Positions 51,782-60,529 of a stretch of DNA of 64,000 bases are shown here, piece after piece. Positions within the stretch are counted from its first letter, which is position 1. Every line of letters begins with the position of its first letter. Below the pieces are notes generated by a model. The model had not been told where the DNA came from. It was given only the letters and a program-made list of their open reading frames with translations, and did not search any database. Both the position numbers and the translations under genes were made by a program. The DNA is from Ignavibacteria bacterium UBA2360 (GTDB lineage: Bacteria; Bacteroidota; Ignavibacteria; Tepidaquicellales; OLB5): assembly GCA_002344125.1 (NCBI GenBank), contig DDTQ01000011.1, positions 765,245 to 829,244 of the forward strand. The letters run 5' to 3'.

Positions 51782-53263
51782 TTACCATACTTTTTTAGGC
51801 AGCCCTTTCTTTGTGAATTCATTTACTTTCCGTATAAGCCAGTTCCTGCCGGCGATTGAATCAAATTTTTCGATTTCATTAACCAGCAAGCCGGCGTCAA
51901 TTAAAGATTCAGAAGACTTTGCCTTAAGTAATTTGTTGTAAATATTCACAAAATTGGAATGCTGTGTTTTGTAAAGCGCGGAAATTTCAGTTGTATCGGT
52001 AAGAAAATGTTTAAATGAGTCAATAAGAGAGAACGCCTGATCAAACAGGTTTAGCTCATAATATATCATAAGCATCAGTTTTTTTACATCTGTTTTGTAG
52101 AGGAAAAAATCATACTGAACTTTGCTGATAAATTTCAACGCTTTTTCGAACTTGCCTTCTTCGAAATTAAGATTTGCTGAAGCCAGGTTCATCATATTTT
52201 CACGGTATTCAGGTTTTAATTTATCTGAATGATTCAGGATGAACTGCCGCAGCCATTCAAACTCACGAAGGTTAAGAGCAAGCAGCATTACATTCCTGTA
52301 AAATATAATTGCGAGGTAATCATTTTCAGAAGAGCTGTACGCATTATGATCAAAAAGGTATGTGTAAATTTCGAATTCTTCTTTTTCATAATGCTTTAGA
52401 CCAATGTTGCATTTTCTTACGCAGCAATCGATAAGATCATTGAACAGAAAATATTTTTCCTTATGGCTGAATTTTTCTATGTTTTCCAGGAAATTGGATT
52501 TTAGACAATCATAATAGAAGTCACTTTCAATTTCAGTTGATGATTTGTAAACATAATAATAGATCTCTATCAGCCATAACATCGGGTAATTATTTTCTTT
52601 GAGTTTGCAGAGCAGCCTGTCAAAATCCAGACTTTCGTAAACGCTATCAAGTAAAGTATTTTCAAATGGAAGATTGAAAGCAATAGTTATTGTGTTTTTA
52701 TCCCTGAGCTGTCGCATAAATCTGATCAAAAATGAGATCGTAAAGTATTCGGAATAAATCAATTTTGAAGTAACTGATCTTTCAAAGTTGTTAACAGAAT
52801 TATAGTAACTTTCCTTAAGCCTTTCCAGCTTTTCCTCTTCATTGTAGCATTCTATACTGTCAAATAAATTTTCGTGCAGTTTGTTCTCAAGGATATTCAA
52901 AGTTCTGATAAAAAGTTTATCATTTTTTCTTTCCTTATACTGCCCGGCAAGCAGCCTGATACTTTCGTTTTTCCCGGAAACTGCGGAAATATTTACCAGG
53001 AATTCTTCAGCAAGCCTTGTCAATTCAGAAACCATGTTCTTTAGCTTTTTTTCGTTAAACGCTTTACCTTTAAACAGCTGCTTGAAGATGATCTGTTTTT
53101 CAAGTTTATCTGAATTGAATTCAGGGTGATATCCTTTTATGATCTCAAACAAACCGGTTACATCCCTAATAGTAAAAAATGGCGAATATACCATCTTTTC
53201 AAATGATCTGAATTCTTCCTGCGAAAATGTTTTTAAAATTCCAATGAGTTTACTCTCTTTCAT
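51782..53263 (-). CDS. family X protein, copy 5
   Basis: This is the longest copy at 493 residues. It starts MKESKLIGILKTFSQEEFRSFEKMV with SPFF at 27-30 and YHPEFN at about 45-50, then KLKNMVSELTRLAEEFL. The C-terminal part has ANLNFEEGKFEKALKFISKVQY, IYYELNLFDQAFSLIDSFKHFL and RNWLIRKVNEFTKKGL, the clearest TPR-like helix pair in the family. No signal peptide or membrane segment is present. It is divergent from the operon of two small genes and a T9SS cargo gene at 53399-55559, across 135 bases. Function unknown. Confidence 0.8.
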   Translation of the reverse strand: MKESKLIGILKTFSQEEFRSFEKMVYSPFFTIRDVTGLFEIIKGYHPEFNSDKLEKQIIFKQLFKGKAFNEKKLKNMVSELTRLAEEFLVNISAVSGKNESIRLLAGQYKERKNDKLFIRTLNILENKLHENLFDSIECYNEEEKLERLKESYYNSVNNFERSVTSKLIYSEYFTISFLIRFMRQLRDKNTITIAFNLPFENTLLDSVYESLDFDRLLCKLKENNYPMLWLIEIYYYVYKSSTEIESDFYYDCLKSNFLENIEKFSHKEKYFLFNDLIDCCVRKCNIGLKHYEKEEFEIYTYLFDHNAYSSSENDYLAIIFYRNVMLLALNLREFEWLRQFILNHSDKLKPEYRENMMNLASANLNFEEGKFEKALKFISKVQYDFFLYKTDVKKLMLMIYYELNLFDQAFSLIDSFKHFLTDTTEISALYKTQHSNFVNIYNKLLKAKSSESLIDAGLLVNEIEKFDSIAGRNWLIRKVNEFTKKGLPKKVW

Positions 53264-53398
53264 GTGAGACCAAGATAACTAAAAAAGTAACAAAATTGTG
53301 CTGAAAACGCTATATACTAACAAAAGTACATTGCAGGAAATGAGACTAATTGATCAAAATCTCTTTGATATACTTCGTTCGGGTAGGCATCTTTGTAC

Positions 53399-53611
53399 AT
53401 GAATAAGAAAACAGAAATAAAAGAAAAGCTAAATACATTAAAAGGAATTATCAGACTATTGGATAAAGACCTGGTAGGTTTACTGAATACAACTGCACAG
53501 GCTGAGATCAGTTTACGGGATACCGGCAATATTTCTGACACAGAAATGATCAAAATAGAATCACAGATAGATACATTAATAAACAAACATAAAAATCCAG
53601 AAGGAAAGTAA
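53399..53611 (+). CDS. small helical protein, first gene of cargo operon 5
   Basis: This 70-residue cytosolic protein starts at the ATG at 53399 (a TTG two codons upstream is an alternative). It is charged and predicted helical (KTEIKEKLNTLKGIIRLLDKDLVGLLNTTAQ), perhaps a short coiled coil. I recognise no family. Its stop is 1 base before the next gene's ATG, so the two are tightly coupled, and the T9SS cargo gene follows. Confidence 0.6.
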   Translation: MNKKTEIKEKLNTLKGIIRLLDKDLVGLLNTTAQAEISLRDTGNISDTEMIKIESQIDTLINKHKNPEGK

Positions 53612-53612
53612 A

Positions 53613-53924
53613 ATGAAAAACTCAATTTCAGCAGCAATAATCATTTTAATAATTTCGATTTTTTCAATTAACGCAACGGTTTATTGTTCCAAACCTGAAG
53701 ATAATTTGAAAAATAAAGATAACAACAGTTCAGAATTAAACGCGCAGTCAAACTCTATTAAGAAAGAAGCAAAGAAGTATAAAGAGCCAGAAGAAGTAAA
53801 AAATGTTTGGAAGGAAATGCCCTCATTTGATAAATACGGAAATGAGATAACAGCACGTATGAGAGAGAACATGCAGAAAAACGGGATGTTGAACAATCAA
53901 AAAAATTCAGAAAATAAAAAATAA
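53613..53924 (+). CDS. small secreted charged protein
   Basis: This 103-residue protein has a signal peptide (AAIIILIISIFSINATVYC), possibly ending at a lipid-like Cys25, followed by a Lys/Glu/Asn-rich, low-complexity mature part. A short motif KNVWKEMPSFDKYGNEITARMREN is the only ordered-looking segment. AAGGAAAG precedes the start. It sits between the small helical gene and the T9SS cargo gene at 53958. Function unknown. Confidence 0.65.
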   Translation: MKNSISAAIIILIISIFSINATVYCSKPEDNLKNKDNNSSELNAQSNSIKKEAKKYKEPEEVKNVWKEMPSFDKYGNEITARMRENMQKNGMLNNQKNSENKK

Positions 53925-53957
53925 TTTTACTAAAAATAAAGAAGAAAGGAATTCAAA

Positions 53958-55559
53958 ATGAAAGCAATGAATTTAATTTACTTGGTTATAATGCCGTTAG
54001 CCTTCTTGTTATTCATAAAGCTAAAAAACTCTTTTCCATCCAGAAAAAGTATAAGTATTAAAGTACTGACAGCCCTCTTTTTACTTACCCCATTCGTTCA
54101 GAATGTAAATGCACAATGGACAACGCAGAACAGCGGAGTTTCAACATATCTTGCTGCTGTAAGTTTCCCCAACACTTCCACAGGCTTTACCGCAGGTGAT
54201 CAGGGCAAAATACTTAAAACTACTAACGGCGGCGTGAACTGGCTGCAGCAAACAACTGGAGTAAATGACAATTTCAATAATATTCAGTTCATAAATACAA
54301 ACACCGGCTGGGCATCCGGTCCAATCGGGTACAATCTAAAAACTACTAATGGCGGCACAAACTGGTTCGACCAGCCTACAGGATTTGATTCTCGTATGTT
54401 GATCTTTTTCTGTGACGCAAATACAGGTTTTGGCAGCATCGGAGGCGGAACTATAGTAAAAACTACAAACGGTGGAGCTAACTGGGTTTCGCAGGTGAGT
54501 GGAACAACAGTGTTTCTGACAGATATACACTTCATAGATAATACTACAGGCTGGATAAGCGGATTTTCAGGTGTAGTACTTTCTACTACTAATGGAGGCA
54601 CAAACTGGACTCAGTTATCAAGCGGGTCGGGCAATGACTACTATTCAATAACATTCGCCAATTCTTTAACAGGTTGGGTTACCGGTATATCTGGGACTTT
54701 ACGGAAGACCACAAACGGCGGAGTTAACTGGACAAGTCAAAATTCATCTTCGGTCGAAGATCTGCTCACTGCATTTTTTACAAGCGCATCAACAGGCTGG
54801 ATCACAAGCAGTTTGGGTGAGATCTTAGTTACAACAAATGGAGGAGGTAACTGGCTATCACAAAGTACTTCAACTTCATCTTCGTTGAATTCAGTTCATA
54901 TCTCCGGAAACTATGGCTGGGCTTGCGGTTCTGAAGGTACAATAATAGCTACAACTACCGGAGGATTTTCCGCCCCCACTGCCCCAACGCTTCGGTTCCC
55001 CTCTAATGATACAGTTGGTACGACTTTAACCCCAACGCTTAGATGGTTTTCGGTTGCAGGCGCGCAAATATATCATGTAATATTATCAACGGATTCTTTA
55101 TTCAGCACATTATTGATAAACGATAGTACAACATCAGTATTTTATGATATAGGCAGCGGCATTTTACAGGGCAACACTAAATACTTCTGGAGAGTCAGAG
55201 GAAGGAACCTGGCGGGATTTGGTGTGTACTCATCACGATGGAAATTTACCACGACGGAAGTAACAGGAATTACCCAGATTGGCAATGAGATACCGAATAA
55301 TTTCAAACTCTATAATAATTATCCGAACCCCTTTAATCCTGTAACAAAAATCAAGTTTGCTTTGCCAAAAAATTCACAGGTAAAACTCACTGTATTTGAT
55401 ATGCTTGGAAGGGAAGCAGCAACACTTGTAAACGAAGAACTAAACGCCGGCACGTACAATGCGGAGTGGAATGCCGCAAATTTTTCAAGCGGTGTGTATT
55501 ACTACAGAATGGTTACAAGTGATTTTAGTGAAGTTAAGAAAATGATACTTGTAAAATAA
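53958..55559 (+). CDS. T9SS-secreted Ycf48-repeat protein with Fn3-like domain (cargo of pair 5)
   Basis: This 533-residue protein has an unusual N-terminus with two hydrophobic stretches (residues 4-21 and about 35-48); the second, ending VNAQ, looks like the signal. About eight Ycf48 repeats follow (KTTNGGVNWLQQ, KTTNGGTNW, KTTNGGANW, STTNGGTNW and so on, each with STGW/TTGW blade starts). Next comes a fibronectin-III-like region around residues 335-430 (APTAPTLRFPSNDTV ... YFWRVRGRNLAGFGVYSSRWKF), then the T9SS domain (NNYPNPFNPVTKIKFALP ... VKKMILVK). It is the largest propeller cargo here. Confidence 0.9.
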   Translation: MKAMNLIYLVIMPLAFLLFIKLKNSFPSRKSISIKVLTALFLLTPFVQNVNAQWTTQNSGVSTYLAAVSFPNTSTGFTAGDQGKILKTTNGGVNWLQQTTGVNDNFNNIQFINTNTGWASGPIGYNLKTTNGGTNWFDQPTGFDSRMLIFFCDANTGFGSIGGGTIVKTTNGGANWVSQVSGTTVFLTDIHFIDNTTGWISGFSGVVLSTTNGGTNWTQLSSGSGNDYYSITFANSLTGWVTGISGTLRKTTNGGVNWTSQNSSSVEDLLTAFFTSASTGWITSSLGEILVTTNGGGNWLSQSTSTSSSLNSVHISGNYGWACGSEGTIIATTTGGFSAPTAPTLRFPSNDTVGTTLTPTLRWFSVAGAQIYHVILSTDSLFSTLLINDSTTSVFYDIGSGILQGNTKYFWRVRGRNLAGFGVYSSRWKFTTTEVTGITQIGNEIPNNFKLYNNYPNPFNPVTKIKFALPKNSQVKLTVFDMLGREAATLVNEELNAGTYNAEWNAANFSSGVYYYRMVTSDFSEVKKMILVK

Positions 55560-55584
55560 AACTATAAAGGATTGGTATAAACAA

Positions 55585-55613
55585 AAAAAGGAGTCTGACT
55601 CAGACTCCTTTTT
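55585..55613. terminator. bidirectional intrinsic terminator
   Basis: A perfect 14-bp stem (55585-55598 with 55600-55613) with A and T flanks lies between the convergent cargo and subtilisin genes. Confidence 0.92.
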
Positions 55614-55639
55614 GATTTATCAAAATCATCCAGGTAGGA

Positions 55640-58393
55640 TCATTTAAGCAATATCATTTTGTTTACGGCCGTAAACCCGCCTGCATCCAGCCTGCAAATA
55701 TATACTCCGGAACTCAATGAATATTCCTCTGAATTTAGCACAATCTCATAAATACCAGCCTGCCTGTTTTCATTCACCACAACCGCAATCTCTTTTCCTG
55801 TTATATCAAATAAAGTAAGTTTAACGAATTCATTTTTTGGTAAACCGTATGTAATTTTAGTCACCGGATTAAAGGGGTTTGGATAGTTTTGCGACAGCGA
55901 AAATTCAGATGGAATACTTATGGTTTGATTGATCCCGTTAACTGCTTCATAGGTTATCTCTATTGTCCAGCTATCAAGTGTGCTGTTGTAGCCGGTGTTG
56001 GTATCATCAATGTACTGTAGAATCCATGTGCCTTCCAATGGCTTTCCGTCAAAAATTGTAAGCGGAGCTTCCGGTTTAAATCTGCCGGTAAAAGGTACTG
56101 TACCCTGAGTTATTAACATTTGCGACTCATCATCAAATATAGTATTTACATAACCATCTCCTGAACCGCCATTATCGCTTGTCAATTCACAGCTGTTTGC
56201 GCCTTTTATCAGGAAAACATCGGCATCCTGAGCATCACGGGTTGAAATATTCAGTCTTACATCAACATCAATTACATTTCCTGATATCCCGCTGATATTA
56301 ATTGTATCTAAAATGAAAGAATTATTTATACATACCTTTGGTGTTGTAATGCTATGCTGAATTTTATATTTGCCAACGGTGTAAGTAAAATATACATTGG
56401 GCGGGTTTGTGCCCGGCGGATTTACACCTCCTCCTCCGGAAGGCAAAGTTGCTGCATTTGGAATTAGTGCCGTATCCTGTGCTGCAAGATAATAATCTAT
56501 TACAGTGTTTTGCACCTGCTGTGGAATTGAAAATTGGAAAGTATCTGCAGAGCTATAAAACGCGTTCACCGAATTAAACGAACCGCCGTTGATTCTATAA
56601 TAAAGCCTTGGCGCATTTGCGCCGCCGGCAACCATTTTGTTATCTCGTATAACTGCTGTAACGGTCCTAGCGAGTGAATCCGGCCCGGATTCCATTGGAG
56701 AATCATGAAAGATTTCCGGCTTAATTCTATCCACCAGTCCGGATAACAGCCCGAGTGATAGCCTTGCGTTAAGCCTGCCGTATCCCATTTCATTGTTCCA
56801 CTGGCCATACGGATAATTTACAGAGTAATTGTAACCCCCAACCTTTTCAGCACTCAGGGAAATTAATGCCTCCACTTCCCTTGCTTTAAGCTCAGGATTG
56901 GCAGAAAGAAGCAGCGCGCAGACCCCGGCTGCATTTGGTGTAGCGCTTGAAGTTCCGTTAAAGGTACTTGTGTAATCAGTGCCGTTGTAACCAAATGGCC
57001 CTACTCTATCTGTAGTATATATTTTCATACATGGCGCAACAATATCAAGTGTTGAGCCATAACACGCGCCCCAGGTTTCCAGTGAGCAGCCATCGGAAGG
57101 GCTTTTACGCTTGTTACATGGCGTCATTCCACCAACTGTGACTATATCAATTCCCTGGTAATTGGCCGGGAATCGCATTGGATTAGTATCCTCATTCCCT
57201 GATGCGTAACACATTACTGTACCCTTGCCGTTTCTCCCAAATCTGGCGGCATCGTTGATAGCATTAATAAGCAGGGAACTGTTCCCGCCCACAATACCCC
57301 ATGAGTTACTCATGATATCAGCACCGTGCCGGTATGCCCAAATAGTACCGAATGCCGGAACGTGATAGCCGGGTACATTGCCGGCGGCATTTATTGTTTT
57401 AACGGGCATTATTTTACATTTGTAAGCCACTCCGGTGACCCCAAGATTGTTGTTTCCTAATGCCGCTGCTATACCGGCGCAGGCTGTGCCGTGATTGCCA
57501 TCATCATCAGGGTTACCATCGTCATTTACAAAGTCATAACCGTTTACCAGCCTAAGATCAGGATGTGTTGTATCAACACCCGTATCAAGTATTGCAATAA
57601 TTATGTTGCTGTCTCCCGTGGTAACATTCCATGCGCTGTCAACATCCATATCTGCGTCAGCAATTACGTTAGGCGGATTTGAAGGCACGTTATTGCCTGT
57701 ATTTCGCAAAGCCCACTGCAATGGAAAGAATGGATCGTTTACTTCATCGCAATGCGCATTTGTAAAATACAGGCTTGGTTCTGAATAATTCACATAACCG
57801 CTTTCATAATACTTATTGGCAGTTTCCATCGCATTCATTTTAGAATTACCTGTAACCTTAGCTAAAAAGGTTTCACCACCGGAAACATCAATTTTCTGAA
57901 TGATCTCTACACCAAAGCTGTGGTTTATGTTTTCTATCTGCTGAAGCGAATATGAGGGCTTGAATTGCAGAATAAGATTGCTGTTTAATCCAAAAAATGT
58001 CTTTTCATCATTTCTGCCTAAAGGCGAGTACGCAAATGAAGCATTTTCGAAGTTCTCATCAAGTTTGAGTCTGTTAATAAACTCAATATATTCTGATTCA
58101 GTGAGATTATTTTTGAGCCTGATGAAGTTATCGTCATCTGTGTTTATTTGCGAGCGGATAAGATCTAATTGGGGGTAGCGGGAAAGTATATCAATTGCAG
58201 CGTTCTGCGATGTGCCTGTTTTGAATTTAAGGAATACCATATCGGTCCTTTCCTGCAGAAAGAACTTACTCCCCTGGAAATAGTAGTAGTTTAATATTCT
58301 GCCGCTGTTATTGCCGGAAACTCCGGGAAAAAATGTAAAGCCCAAAAAGATAATAACAGCCTGCAGGAAAAAATATATGAAGAATTTTTTCAA
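55640..58393 (-). CDS. T9SS-secreted subtilisin-like serine protease with P-domain
   Basis: This 917-residue S8 family protease has a signal peptide, a propeptide region to about residue 215 and the catalytic triad Asp270 (ILDTGVDTTHPDL), His301 (GNHGTACAGIAA) and Ser482 (NGTSSATPNAAG). The SWGIVGG and YASGNE segments include the oxyanion Asn. After the catalytic domain come a linker, a proprotein-convertase-type P-domain (about residues 680-820, DADVFLIKG, LEGTWILQYIDD, DSWTIEI) and a T9SS sorting domain (SQNYPNPFNPVTKITY ... VNKMILLK). It is a likely extracellular protease for peptide use or for processing surface proteins. Confidence 0.94.
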   Translation of the reverse strand: MKKFFIYFFLQAVIIFLGFTFFPGVSGNNSGRILNYYYFQGSKFFLQERTDMVFLKFKTGTSQNAAIDILSRYPQLDLIRSQINTDDDNFIRLKNNLTESEYIEFINRLKLDENFENASFAYSPLGRNDEKTFFGLNSNLILQFKPSYSLQQIENINHSFGVEIIQKIDVSGGETFLAKVTGNSKMNAMETANKYYESGYVNYSEPSLYFTNAHCDEVNDPFFPLQWALRNTGNNVPSNPPNVIADADMDVDSAWNVTTGDSNIIIAILDTGVDTTHPDLRLVNGYDFVNDDGNPDDDGNHGTACAGIAAALGNNNLGVTGVAYKCKIMPVKTINAAGNVPGYHVPAFGTIWAYRHGADIMSNSWGIVGGNSSLLINAINDAARFGRNGKGTVMCYASGNEDTNPMRFPANYQGIDIVTVGGMTPCNKRKSPSDGCSLETWGACYGSTLDIVAPCMKIYTTDRVGPFGYNGTDYTSTFNGTSSATPNAAGVCALLLSANPELKAREVEALISLSAEKVGGYNYSVNYPYGQWNNEMGYGRLNARLSLGLLSGLVDRIKPEIFHDSPMESGPDSLARTVTAVIRDNKMVAGGANAPRLYYRINGGSFNSVNAFYSSADTFQFSIPQQVQNTVIDYYLAAQDTALIPNAATLPSGGGGVNPPGTNPPNVYFTYTVGKYKIQHSITTPKVCINNSFILDTINISGISGNVIDVDVRLNISTRDAQDADVFLIKGANSCELTSDNGGSGDGYVNTIFDDESQMLITQGTVPFTGRFKPEAPLTIFDGKPLEGTWILQYIDDTNTGYNSTLDSWTIEITYEAVNGINQTISIPSEFSLSQNYPNPFNPVTKITYGLPKNEFVKLTLFDITGKEIAVVVNENRQAGIYEIVLNSEEYSLSSGVYICRLDAGGFTAVNKMILLK

Positions 58394-58466
58394 ACAAAAA
58401 TAATTATATAGTTTATTTTAAGCTAAAACTGTAAATCTTTTCTGTTAAACTCTCAAAATTAGTTTT

Positions 58467-59762
58467 TCAGGAAAGCCTTTTCAGCGCGTTTCGTAAACTT
58501 TCAATTACTTTTTCAACTTCATCAAGTCTGCAGGTACCAACAGATAACCTGTACCAAGTGGAATCTTCAGAGTCGCCAAACGCTGAGAAAGGCACTATAG
58601 CTACGCGTGCTTCTTCAAGAAGGTATTTTGTTACATCTTTGGTTGTTGCAAGCACAGTGCCATCGGATTTTTTCTTTCCGTGAAGACCGAATTGAACAGT
58701 CAAATATATTGCTGCCTGCGGAGCGATAGCATCTACATTAAAGCCTTCAGCTTTTAAGGCCATGAAGCCATCGTAAAATCCGTCAAGTCTGTCGTGTACT
58801 TCTTTTTTAAACCTGTTTAAGTAATTTTCAACATCAGCTGTTCTTGAAAGATATCTGGCAGTCGCAACCTGTTCGGCTTTTGGAGCCCATGCGCCAAGGT
58901 GCGAAAGTATCGATTTCATTTTGCCAATTACGCGCGCGGGTCCAACCGACCATCCTACCCTTACACCTGTAGCTGCGAAAGCTTTTGAAAGTCCATCTAT
59001 AAATATAGTATAGTTCTTCATTTCGGGCACAAGGCTTACAGGGTTAAAATGTTCGGTTTCTCCGTATGTCAACACCCAGTATATCTGGTCGTACATCAGG
59101 TAAACAGGTTTTTGATGCTCACTTCTGGAATGGTTTTCTTCAACGATCATTTCACATATTTCCGTGAGATCCTTTTTTGAAAAAGTTGTACCCGTTGGGT
59201 TCAACGGTGAACAAAGCGCTACCAATGCGGCATCTTTAATATGTTCTTTCAGCTCCGCAGCCGTAGGCATAAAATGGTTTTCGGGTTTTGTGTTAATTTC
59301 AATTTTTTTTGCGTGTGAAAGGTGTGTATAATGATTGTTGTTCCATGAAGGCACAGGGAACAGCACTGTATCACCGGGCTGAACTAAAGTCTGGTATGTC
59401 GCATAGATCAGCGGACGTGCGCCAGCTGACATTAAAATTTCTGTCGCCGGATTGTAATCGATGCCTTCTTTATCTTTCAGGAATATTGAAACAGCCTTCC
59501 TTGTTTCAAGCATGCCATCAGCGGGAGGGTAGTTTGTTTCGTGTTCGGTGTATGCTTTTATTATTTCTTCTTCAAGCTCTGCGGGTATGGGGAAAACTTT
59601 AGGGTCAAAATCTCCGATCGTTAAATTATAGATCTTTTCGCCCTGTTTTATTTTCTCGTTAATTTCTCCGGCAAGCTTAATTATTTCTGATGCGATCAAT
59701 GTCTCTGCCATTTTAGAGACTTTAAGGGTCTTTTCCTTTACTTCTATTATTTCTGTATGCAT
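58467..59762 (-). CDS. class I/II PLP-dependent aminotransferase
   Basis: This ~431-residue fold-type I aminotransferase of the aspartate aminotransferase kind has the PLP-Lys motif DGLSKAFAATGVRVGW, the substrate-binding SPLNPTGTTFSKKDL, the YDQIYW loop and NYPPADGMLETRKAV. The amino-acid substrate is uncertain. I chose the Met at 59762 (MHTEIIEVKEKTLKV); a 10-codon extension upstream is open but has no support. It follows the RidA gene after about 110 bases, and RidA-type proteins protect PLP enzymes from reactive enamines. That fits but does not prove a shared role. Confidence 0.88.
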   Translation of the reverse strand: MHTEIIEVKEKTLKVSKMAETLIASEIIKLAGEINEKIKQGEKIYNLTIGDFDPKVFPIPAELEEEIIKAYTEHETNYPPADGMLETRKAVSIFLKDKEGIDYNPATEILMSAGARPLIYATYQTLVQPGDTVLFPVPSWNNNHYTHLSHAKKIEINTKPENHFMPTAAELKEHIKDAALVALCSPLNPTGTTFSKKDLTEICEMIVEENHSRSEHQKPVYLMYDQIYWVLTYGETEHFNPVSLVPEMKNYTIFIDGLSKAFAATGVRVGWSVGPARVIGKMKSILSHLGAWAPKAEQVATARYLSRTADVENYLNRFKKEVHDRLDGFYDGFMALKAEGFNVDAIAPQAAIYLTVQFGLHGKKKSDGTVLATTKDVTKYLLEEARVAIVPFSAFGDSEDSTWYRLSVGTCRLDEVEKVIESLRNALKRLS

Positions 59763-59871
59763 AGGATTATAATGTATGTTTGTGATATACAAACTTAACT
59801 AATTAAAACTTCATTGAAAATCCGAAAAAAAGGAATTATTTCTAATTTAAAGCCTGATTACGATAATTACA

Positions 59872-60264
59872 CTATATAGAAGCTATTAACTCAATTTCAA
59901 CCAGTGCGTCTTTAGGCAGTCTTGCGACTTCAACAGTTGAGCGAGCAGGTTTTGATTCACCGAAATATTCGGAATACACTTCATTCATTGCGGCAAAATC
60001 GTTCATATCTTTAATAAAAACTGTAGTTTTTATTACTTTGCTTAGATCGCTGCCTGCTTCTGTAAGCAATGCTAACAGATTTTCCATTACTTGTTTGGAT
60101 TGCTCTTTTATTCCGCCTGTAATAAAATTTCCGGTTCTGGGATCAATTGCTACCTGACCTGATGTGTAGAGCAGTTGGTGAGAACCCAAAGTTAACTTTA
60201 CAGCTTGTGAATACGGTCCGATAGGTTCCGGTGCGTTGCCGGTATATATAGTATCTTTTTGCAT
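59872..60264 (-). CDS. RidA family reactive-intermediate deaminase
   Basis: This ~130-residue RidA/YjgF/UK114 protein hydrolyses reactive enamines and imines released by PLP enzymes. Signature segments are PEPIGPYSQAVKL, TSGQVAIDPRTG, NLLALLTEAGSDLSKVIKTTVFIKDM and RSTVEVARLPKDALVEIELIA, including the active-site Arg. I set the start at 60264 (MQKDTIYTGNAPEP), the usual family start. The longer frame to 60306 has a Tyr/His/Asn-rich lead without support. It is upstream of the aminotransferase gene on the same strand. Confidence 0.93.
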   Translation of the reverse strand: MQKDTIYTGNAPEPIGPYSQAVKLTLGSHQLLYTSGQVAIDPRTGNFITGGIKEQSKQVMENLLALLTEAGSDLSKVIKTTVFIKDMNDFAAMNEVYSEYFGESKPARSTVEVARLPKDALVEIELIASI

Positions 60265-60456
60265 GGTGTGTGTGTTTAAGTTATTGTGATATACAAAATA
60301 AATCAATATTTATAAAAAAAGCAACTCACTGACAAAATATCCTAAGAAATGTAAATTCTTTCATTAATATGGAAAATTCGCTTATTTCAATGTACATTTT
60401 GTCAAAGGCCAAGTAGCCAAAAACAGCAAAAAACAGATTTAAACGCAAAAAAAGTT

Positions 60457-60472
60457 TGGCACGGCTATTGTA
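60457..60472 (+). promoter_or_regulatory. sigma-54 (RpoN) promoter of the small heat-shock gene
   Basis: TTGGCACGGCTATTGTA has the -24 element TGGCAC and -12 element TTGTA with exactly ten bases between the GG and GT dinucleotides, as required for sigma-54. It lies about 58 bases upstream of the hsp20 ATG. An inverted repeat further upstream (TGACAAAAT at 60330, ATTTTGTCA at 60396) could bind the enhancer-binding activator. Confidence 0.7.
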
Positions 60473-60529
60473 TATGTAATGTATGTCAATCAAAAAATGA
60501 TAATAAAAATATAAAAGGAGATTTTAAAA

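Noticed and set aside
51606..51941. Plus-strand open frame of 111 codons
   Set aside because: It overlaps the 3' end of family X copy 5 on the opposite strand and has no ribosome-binding site or recognisable domain.
27535..53263. Family X as transposases or other mobile-element proteins
   Set aside because: They have no DDE, HUH or recombinase motifs, no terminal repeats or target duplications, and the copies are strongly diverged.
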